A stretch of 64,000 nucleotides of DNA from Diaporthe sp. PMI_573. Lineage: Eukaryota; Ascomycota; Sordariomycetes; Diaporthales; Diaporthaceae. Both the position numbers and the translations under genes were made by a program. The stretch covers positions 558,001 through 622,000 of the forward strand of contig JAJTUP010000025.1 of NCBI GenBank assembly GCA_021399435.1, in the 5' to 3' direction. The notes under the pieces were generated by a model that was not told where the DNA came from, did no database searches, and saw nothing but the letters and a program-made list of their open reading frames with translations. Below are positions 56,101 to 64,000 of the stretch, piece after piece; position 1 is the stretch's first letter, and every line of letters starts with the position of its first letter.

Positions 56101-59100
56101 TCTATCGACGACAGGCTGAATGATGTCCTGCAAGGCTTTGTTGAACGCGGTGTGAACAATATCACGCAAGCGGCTGTTGGTAACAACCATCTCGTTCGCA
56201 GGAGGGATGTTCAGACGCGAATGCAGGTCGGGAATAGCTGGCGCCACAGGATGCGGCAGCAGGCTGCCGACCACCCCTTGCCCAATGCCATTGAGGGAAA
56301 GATTGTCGAAAGCGTCCAACCCATCGGCGGGCACAGCGACCTGGGTAGCCTCTTCCGCGATCACCCGATTCAGGATCTCGCCGGATGGCTCGATGCTCTT
56401 GTGATCCAAACTAAGGGTCTTGCAGAGTACCTCAATCTCGAACTTGAGGTTCAGTTTGAGCTCTGCGTTGTGGTAGAGTTCGATCAAAAGGTGGATGATG
56501 TCCATCAGCCATGGATTCGGCGGCCGGAAGACCATTGATGATGCGCCTTGGCCCAACACTTTGCACACAAAGGGTATTACGACAATCAATCTCTTTGTGT
56601 CATGTGCCTCGATGAGTAGCTGTTTGAAGGCGATATTTCGGTGCCGGATGGGCTTGTCCCGGGCCAGAGTCAGCATGCCCAGCCAGCCACCTAGGTTCTT
56701 CAGCTGAGTTCGCTCCGTGGAGCTGTGCATGGTCGATTCTGAGTTCAGCATCTGAGCAACGCAACTCAGAGTCGCCCTCTGGACTTCAGCCCAGAGCATG
56801 CTGTCCTCGAAAAGCTTCACCACGTCCAGGTACATTTGGTGGAGATTGGGCTGCACCTTTGCCCGATCTCTGACCAGGTGGCTGGCAAACCACTGCTGAT
56901 GCTTGTGCTCGAGTGATTCGCGGATTGTGTCAAACCGAGATTTTAGCGAGGCCTGGTCCATGTTGTTGAGTGCAAACTGGATCTTGTCCTGAGTGTCGTC
57001 TGTTGGGTCCTCGAAACCAGCGGTAGCAGGCGTTGGATCGACATTTAAGGAGGCAAAAGGAGCAAAGGGCAGCTCGCCGGACTCAGCCAAGTTGCCGTTG
57101 GTGAGAGAATCGTGGCTGAGAGCAGCGTCCCCGCCATTGAGCTGAAATGTTGCGTCCTCTTCCTGAGCCCTGACCACATTCTCGGCTTTCTTCCAGGCCT
57201 CCGTGCCCTGGAGGCTGCTGATCTGAAGAAGCTGCCGACAGAATGCCGGCCATTCTGGGAAGCGGGGGTAAAGCTGCATCAACGCTTGCAACCCGAATTT
57301 GTGCATATTGTGTTCGATGGGGTAGTCCCTGATCGCTTCCAGTATCATCCCGAGGCCAGCCTGCTGGGGTGTGCCGTCGATGAGTTTCCTGGAAATGACG
57401 CCACCAAACAAGACTGCAGTCCGAGCGAGTGCATCGATCGGATAGCTGGGATAATGCACGAACTCGTCGAACAAGCCGTGAATCATACAGGCGAAGATGT
57501 CCTGATCGAGGGGATCGCGGGAATGCTTGTAGCGCTCAAGAGCCTCAACAATGTCTCTGACCTGAGTCTCGCCGCTATACATGCTCTTGTAATGGTCTTC
57601 CATCCTACTGATGGCAGCCATCGGAAGATTGTTGCCATCTGCGCCGTTCAAGTCGATAATAGCATCGTACGGGCCGCCGTAGTTGATAAGACGAGGGTAG
57701 GCAATTGTGCAATTCCGCTGGCAATCCCTCCATTCCTTGAGCTGAGGAGTGCAGAACTCGCTCAAAAAGCCCAGGAAATGGTACACCGTCTTCACATGGA
57801 GCGGCGTTGTTCTGAGAAGACCCTGACCTCCTTGCTGGCGCTGATACCTAGTTTCCATGTCCGCCTTGATATTAACAAACTGGAGGAGGGCTGGGACAAC
57901 GTCGGCACCCCTGGTGGCGTTGGTCCTGGTCCACTGCTCAATGTCGAGTCGGCCTTGCCCGTGCGCAAAGGCCGCGAGGTCCAGACCAATTCCGCTGAAC
58001 TCGTACACAAACTCGTCCAGCCAGCCGTGATATTCGGCGTGCTCCAGGTAAAGTGGTAAGTCCATGGGCCGTCGTACATGCGCATCGCTAATTTTCTGCT
58101 TGACGAAGTCCTTGTCCTTGCGCCAGAGGCTATCCAGGGCAAATTGGTAACCTTCCTGCTGTTTGAACAAGAACGTCTCAAACAGGGTAGTCAGTGTATC
58201 GTTGGCCATTTCAGGCCAGGGCTTCGGTACTCCGAAGGCGGATACCACGAAAATATCGAGATTCGGCACGACGACTTCGTTGAATAATCGTTTGGCCTCG
58301 GTGGTTTGCGAGGCGTGCTGCGAACTCAAAGCCACGCCAAAGACGGCGGCGAGCGCGTCAACCGAAACAAGTGGATGCCTGACCGCATAGGCAGCGCGTT
58401 CGCGCACAGGTGCAGGAGATTGCGCATACTCGGCCAAGGTGAACGTTGGTCGAAGGCCCGGTATCGTAGTCGCATCCAGCTCTTCTGGGGTGAGGCTGCC
58501 AAAGGCACAAACGAAAGATAGATGAGCATCCGCGTTCGCCCAGTTTCCTCCCCAGAGGTTTTGGATATCAAAATTAGATCCATCATCCTCCAGTGCGACC
58601 ATGTGTAGAGCCCTGTACAGCCGCAAGAACTGCGGAGGTGAGATGCGGGCGCTGGGCTGATCAAAGTACGACAGCACATCTTCCCATCTAAAGGCCGAAG
58701 GCAGAGCCCGTCGGAGACCGGCAACCAGGACTGCCGGGCTCTGCTGTGGGGTCTGGCTAATGGCAGTGTACCAAAGTGCGTTGGAGACCTGTTCCGCATT
58801 GAGCTGGACAGATGACGGCCGGTCTTGAAGGAACCTGGCGCATGATTCCTCGTCTCGCGTGAAGTCGGGACCGACTTTTTGGATGTACAACGCTAAAGCA
58901 TTCGGTGGCTTGTCTACTAGGACCCTATTGAGGTCCAGGGCCGCAAGAACCTCGGAAGGAGTCGCCATGTCGAGCTGCACATATCTTGCCTCGACCTTGG
59001 AGAATAGCTCTCTGTGTGCCGAGGAGTTGAAGTTCGGGGGGTGGTATTGGATGAGTCGGTCGATGATGACAGAGAGGAAGTGAGGGCTCAGGTCGGAATG

Positions 59101-59780
59101 GTCTCCGTCCGGTTGCGAGAGGATGGCGATGAAGGTGGGATAGTTGGTGGAGAGGATCGCATCGGCTAGAGGTTCTCTGTTAGCTCTCGTCACCGCTGCT
59201 ACTATGCCATAACCACTGTATCACGGAATCTTCACAAACATTTTGCCTTTAGGTCAGGCCGGCTGCCCAACTTGAATGCCAGAGCTAATATTGTCTTCTC
59301 GAGGGCGTCCAATCTGAAGTGTTCCATAAAAGTGGACAGATCGAAGTCGCGGAAAATGTCCTCGGTCCCAGTCTCGATGGACTCAGAGATTTTCGTCGCT
59401 TGATCCACATCGTGGGATATCTTGCGCATCTCCTCCAGGAGCAGCGAGTAACTTCCGGTATTCGTCGCACTGCCTATAGGTCTACTCGTGCCCGGGAAGA
59501 TCTGGGACGCGCTGGTATGCACCAGCTTGGTGAAGTATTTCGTAAAGACCTCCATACCGTTTTCATCGATGAGCTGCGAGGTGAGTGCTGTTAGCTAAGC
59601 GCGAGAGACAGAAGGCGAGCCTTCCGGGTCCAGAGAAAGGAAAAGAGACGAGGACGAAGAGTGCGAGGAGGGGGACAGGAGGCACTTGGGCAATGGGAGC
59701 TGGGGAAGTGGTGCATGAAGATGACAGCGATGTGGAGATAAGAGGCAGGGGAACAACCGTTGCATGCGTGGGGCGCGGTG

Positions 59781-59813
<33 letters not shown>

Positions 59814-60098
59814 GCAGTACGATAACAGTGGATGACAGTTCCGTACCTTGTTAAGGCGGTTGACCTTGTTGTCGTACTCGGCCGGGTCGTCCTTCTTGGC
59901 CTTGAGTGTGCTCAGGAGCACATAGACCTGGGCGACTGTGATCTTGGAGACGGCGTAGTTCCCAGTGGGGCTGCTGGTACTCGGGCTGGCACCCGCACTC
60001 AACACACCTGCCTGCGACGGATGTGGAGAGTGGGAGATTCCTGTCTGTAGGCCTTGGGGAGGAGTGGGAGAAAATGTTCCCGACGATCGTGGGAGCAT
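53161..60098 (-). CDS. NOT1: NOT1, scaffold of the CCR4-NOT deadenylase complex
   Basis: Four exons (60098-59847, 59573-59240, 59165-53269, 53202-53161) join in phase to 2174 residues; introns are 273, 74 and 66 bp. Recognised parts, N to C: the conserved start NYAVSKITVAQVYVLLSTLK, LIDENGMEVF after intron 1, and the N-terminal helical repeats. Then comes the CAF1-binding MIF4G segment (LKNLGGWLGMLTLARDKPI, RPPNPWLMDIIHLL), the DUF3819 block (VVTNSRLRDIVHTAFNKAL), and the C-terminal NOT1 domain that binds NOT2/NOT3/NOT5 (HDYPQYLATNSSALL, FIKQTPEVAQRFAE). The length is normal for NOT1. The ATG at 60098 is the last safe start: the frame stays open about 30 codons upstream (SFSDSRTDFAPP looks conserved) and a CAG acceptor near 60162 may join another 5' exon. 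Cytoplasmic mRNA decay and nuclear transcription roles are known for the family. Confidence 0.93.
59780..59818 (-). repeat. (CTG/CAG)n repeat inside NOT1 intron 1
   Basis: About eleven AGC triplets on the plus strand plus an interrupted tail. On the transcribed strand this is a GCT/CTG run, lying within the 273-bp first intron of NOT1, the longest intron annotated in this window. Confidence 0.85.
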
Positions 60099-62890
60099 GG
60101 GTGTTGGATGGAGGGGAGGCGGGGCGAAGTCGGTTCTGCTATCCGAAAAGGACAGAGCCGCGCCGCTGCACCGGTGGAGGAAGTTTGGGGGGGATTAGTC
60201 CGTGGGTGTGTCCTCGGCAAGGATAGGGGTTGGGGTGGGCGAGAGAAGAGATGGAGATGGAGATGGGAGGTCGGAATCGAAATCGAAGTCGAGACGGCCG
60301 TCACCAGGCGCTGTCAAAAGCCCAGCAATGTGTCGCAACAAGAGCTTGATTACGGTTGGGGCTGGTAGCTGGTAGCTGGCAACTGCTGGCTGATGACCTG
60401 ACACGTTGGTGGTTGGTGGGCGGCAGGCTTGGGCTGGCTGCTGTTGTTGGTGTTGTGGTGGTTGATGTCGGCAGGGGAAGGTGAAGGTTGAGCTTGGGCT
60501 TCGTGGTCTTGGTTTGGTGGTGGTCGGGTCGGAGGCGGGTCGTGGAGCTCTGGAGACGTCGAACTTGGACCTGTCGCACTGGGCCAGGGGGGACAAGCAG
60601 CGGGGTTGATGGGGTCACAAGTGCTGTCCTGGTACAGACAATGGATACAGCGTTAAGAAAGTGGCACAGGAGGAGTGGGTGAGGCAGAGCGACGCCGATG
60701 ATGTTGTTGTTGTCTGTCCTTCTGTGAGCTTCAACCTTGGATGTCGGGGGTGACAGCTGCTCTCGAATTTGCTTGCCCATGCAGAGGCCAGGCGGGTCAT
60801 TGGAGGCTGTCTGGTAGGCACACAGGTCACAACTGCCCTGCAAGACAGACCAGTCCAACTGGTCAGCCATCAGCGGACCACTCAGGCTGCCTGGACGGTC
60901 TCAAGTGGGGCTTGGTCGGTTGCCTGCCGGCTAGATGGTGGTAAGTGCCTGAGGAGATGATGTACCCATGTACTCCCTCTACCACAGTAGGCCATGAGGG
61001 GCCCCACCTGCCGTCCTCACCCCAGAAATTCAACACTCAAGCCGATCATGTCAATTCCGTGCACGAGATACACCATCAATGATCATTTCCCACTCAAGGT
61101 ATCTCGAAATAGAAATGATAAGATTATTTTTTATCGCAGTCCATCGTAAATTACTCACATACCTCACTCTGCCAGTATCTTGGCACAACCATCCCCGTGT
61201 ATCCAGAACCAAAGGACACCCAAACAGCAAGATGGGTTGACTTGTAGCCACTGGGTGATGATATGATGGCATGAGCAGCCTAGCGGGTATAGTGGCTGTT
61301 CTCCAGGCATTCAGTCGATTTCCCTCACACACGCAGAGGGCTGTGCAAGCTGCCTGTGACTAGGGTGACCATGAACACGGACAGGACGAGCAGTTGGCCC
61401 TTCTTGTGCAAGTGAGACCAATCTGCAGGACCAAGCCCACCACAAGGCTGATCCAGGAACGGGCGTTGAAACATGTGCACAATGCCATAATATGAGAAAG
61501 AAAAGAAACCAATTGTTGGGCTGTGTCTAATTGGTCCTGAATGTGAGTGAGGGCACGAGACCACCAACAGAATTGCCCGGGCGATAATATGTAACACATA
61601 ACCTGGAGGCAAACTGACAGGCAGCATGACAGGCAGCTTCATCTGTTTCTCTGCCCCTTGGCTGCTGATATCAACTTGTCTTCTCCTCTTGCTATTCATT
61701 CCGAGCGTTCCCTAGACGTTGTGCTGCATTTGCTGTCAGCACTGCTGGGCAGCAACAGCTTGCATTGCGCATCGGATGTGTTTCATGAGTTGCAGGTGCA
61801 CATTGTGGAAGAAATATTGCGTAGTTTTGAGCATATCGTGGTGGGCAGCAATCAGGACTAGCTCGATATCATGCACGGTCACATTTGTGAACGAACTCAT
61901 ACTGAGGGTTGTTGTCAAACCCTTGGCATTTACTGGCTTGTCCAGTGTCACGTAACCCCATCCCGGAAATGGCCACGATCATGCCGTTTGGAATGCCACC
62001 CGCCATGTGTTCAGCGCAAACGGACTTCAATTCAAGGAAAGGATTATGAAGGCGCCACATTGATAGCCAGGTTCTCCAACACGGAATTTCAAGTCGCGAT
62101 TGCCCCACATCCTCTTGCAAAAATAGAAAGTCAGCTGGTAGCAGGCACTTGCAACTTGACGCCAAGTGGACTTTACTGTTGCCGGACCCTGCATCCGTCA
62201 TCCTCGCCAATGTAGGTACAACTGAGAGAAGTCAGCCTTGTGGGAGACCGCCATCGGAAGCCGGAAGCCTGGCATCGCAAGTAAAATCATACCAACTTCC
62301 AGGTATGTGCATGTACCTCCAGTATTTACTCAATGCACTTGAGCAGTACTGTAGATGACGAGCCTACGCCGGGTCCGTCGAATCCGGTTTTGGAAATCGC
62401 GATTGAGGTGGCAGGATCCTGCAGTTCGTTTTTAGCGCGGCTGAACGGCGCTAGACATCCCACGGGACGAACCGCAGAGGCTCGCCGTCCAATGGCTGCC
62501 AGGCGGGAGGGGTGGTTGCCCCGACAGAATTGGGTCTCAGTAAACACTTCTGGGGCTTTCCCAGCCTCCCAATACTTCCTTCCAGGCTTGGCGCCTGATC
62601 TGCTGGACCTGTGCCTGCAAATCTGCTGCTGCTACCTGGCAATCTTGTCTCCTAATTGTTGCTGTCCACCCTCGATCAAGGCACACAGTTTTCCTTTCCC
62701 TGCCTGTACTGACGAGACTGGGCTTTGTCTGGACATCTTGACGCATCGCCATCCAGCATATCTAGCCAGGGTAAACACACATATAACAACACGTCGTCGC
62801 CCAGCCCCGACAGAAAAGAGAGACAAAATCACCATTCCAGAGCGGCGGCAGGACGATCCTGAAAGGCCGACGGGTAGCACATAAGGCAAG
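60099..62890. other. Divergent intergenic region of NOT1 and the F-BAR gene
   Basis: About 2.8 kb that must hold both promoters, and perhaps a further 5' exon of NOT1 near 60100-60160. A minus-strand stretch at 61736-61965 reads as codon-like sequence (for example TVHDIELVLIAAHHDMLKTT), but its frame has no ATG start, no clear splicing and no family. The sequence before the F-BAR ATG is pyrimidine-rich. Confidence 0.45.
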
Positions 62891-64000
62891 ATGCCGTCAC
62901 CTACCTCTGAGGGACCCACGGTCACCCTCTCCTGTATGGAGACCCCCTACCCTTTCCCAGCCCTCCCAGATGTCCACTTTCACTTGACCATTGACCATTG
63001 AGGCTAACGTCGATCGCGCGCATACAGTCGCCAACAACTTCTGGGGTAAAGATGATGCCGGAGTCCCACCCATGCTCGAGCGCATGCATGCCGCCAAGCA
63101 GACCTGCGATGAGCTGCGGTCCTTCTATGCCACACGTGCCTCCATCGAGGAGGAATACGCCCGCAAGCTGCAGTCCCTCTGCCGGAAGTCGCTTGGCTCC
63201 CAGGAGATGGGCAGCCTGAAGACCTCACTGGATACTGTCCGGGGCGAGGTCGAGTGCATGGCCAAGCAGCACCAGAACAATGCTGCCCAGATGAGGTCAG
63301 AGCTGGAAGAGCCCCTGGCTGCCTTTGCGGGCGGCATGAAGGAGCGGCGGAAGATCGTCCAGAACACAATCGAGAAACTGCTCAAGGTGAAGCAGCAACA
63401 GACCGCGCTGGTCAACAAGGTTCGTGACTTGCCAACCTGCTGCCGTGCTCTCGTCATACTTCCAACACGGCAGGATCAATGCTGACACCACACCCCGCAG
63501 ACAAGAGACCGGTACGAGCAAGAATGCCTAAAGATCAAGGGCTACCTGGCCCAGGGCCACATGGTCATGGGACAGGAGGAGCGGAAGAACAAGGCCAAGC
63601 TCGAGAAGACACAGATCAGCCTGGCGACGTCGAATTCCGAGTATGAGGCCGCTGTCAAGGCCCTGGAGGAGACCACTGCTCGATGGAACCGCGAGTGGAA
63701 GGCAGCAGCCGACAAATTCCAGGACCTGGAGGAGGAGCGCCTCGACTTTACCAAGAGCAGTCTCTGGACCTTTGCCAACATCGCTTCGACTGTCTGCGTT
63801 AGCGACGATGCTTCATGCGAGAAGGTGCGGCTGTCCCTGGAGAAGATGGAGGTCGAGAAGGACATCATCACCTTCATCCAAGACAGGGGAACTGGACAAG
63901 AGATCCCAGATCCACCAAAGTACATCAACTTCTGCCGTGGGGATGTCGAAACGCCGATCGAGGAGGACGATGACGAAGCATACTCGGTAGCCCAGTTCCC
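62891..64000 (+). CDS. F-BAR domain cytokinesis protein (Cdc15/Imp2/Hof1 type), 3' end outside the window
   Basis: Three exons are seen (62891-62933, 63028-63419, 63501 to the edge), 311 residues, still open. The first intron (GTATGG donor, GGCTAACG branch, ATACAG acceptor) joins MPSPTSEGPTVTLS to FANNFWGKDD, which fixes the start. Residues about 15-280 form an F-BAR domain: FANNFWGKDDAGVPPMLERM, YATRASIEEEYARKLQSLCR, KTSLDTVRGEVECMAKQH, DRYEQECLKIKGYLAQGH, WTFANIASTVCVSDDASCEK and PPKYINFCRGD. The spacing matches the Cdc15/Imp2/Hof1 class, which binds the plasma membrane at the division site and scaffolds the contractile ring. A C-terminal SH3 domain is expected beyond the edge. It is divergent from NOT1. 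Confidence 0.9.

Noticed and set aside
57112..58059. 315-codon plus-strand open frame
   Set aside because: Antisense shadow of NOT1 with no independent family motif.
61736..62210. Two overlapping minus-strand open frames with partly codon-like sequence
   Set aside because: No ATG start for the better one, no supported splice joint, no family; kept only as a remark in the intergenic entry.

Overview
The window is nuclear DNA of a filamentous ascomycete (Pezizomycotina, most like a Sordariomycete). The evidence is many short spliceosomal introns (about 48-160 bp, GTRNGT donors, CTAAC/CTGAC-like branch sites, YAG acceptors), an 18-nt intron in a tRNA-Pro gene, and fungus-specific families: HET, NACHT-ankyrin, secretory lipase, GDS1, and a Cdc15/Imp2-type F-BAR protein. 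All gene models below were spliced by eye from the DNA and checked for reading phase.

Region 1 (1-13.3 kb) is an accessory neighbourhood: a secreted lipase cut by the left edge; a MITE-like element; a frameshifted DUF3237 gene; a small secreted protein; an epoxide-hydrolase-type enzyme; a HET-domain protein; a truncated cytochrome P450 pseudogene; and a 1324-residue fusion of a SesB-like alpha/beta hydrolase with a CorA-like membrane domain.

Region 2 (13.3-26.3 kb) is gene-poor. It holds a tRNA-Pro(AGG), a broken fragment of the splicing helicase PRP28, a doubtful small membrane-protein gene, an 11-exon seven-transmembrane gene, a very AT-rich tract and retrotransposon remains, including a solo LTR with a perfect 5-bp target duplication.

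Region 3 (26.3-32.6 kb) is the most interesting. A 1428-residue NLR-like gene joins a chymotrypsin-fold protease domain with a cysteine at the nucleophile position (GDCGS) to a NACHT NTPase and ankyrin repeats, two of which are 96% identical at DNA level. It is transcribed divergently from a gene for a C-terminally membrane-anchored fungal protein. Together with the HET protein and the hydrolase-CorA fusion, this end of the window looks like a cluster of non-self-recognition or cell-death genes. That reading is inference from family membership.

Region 4 (32.6-64 kb) is core-like and GC-richer, with very long, low-complexity, pyrimidine-rich intergenic stretches. Its genes are a GDS1-family regulator, a mannosyl-3-phosphoglycerate synthase, an OMS1-like mitochondrial methyltransferase, the CCR4-NOT scaffold NOT1 (2174 residues), and, divergent from NOT1, the start of an F-BAR cytokinesis protein that runs off the right edge.
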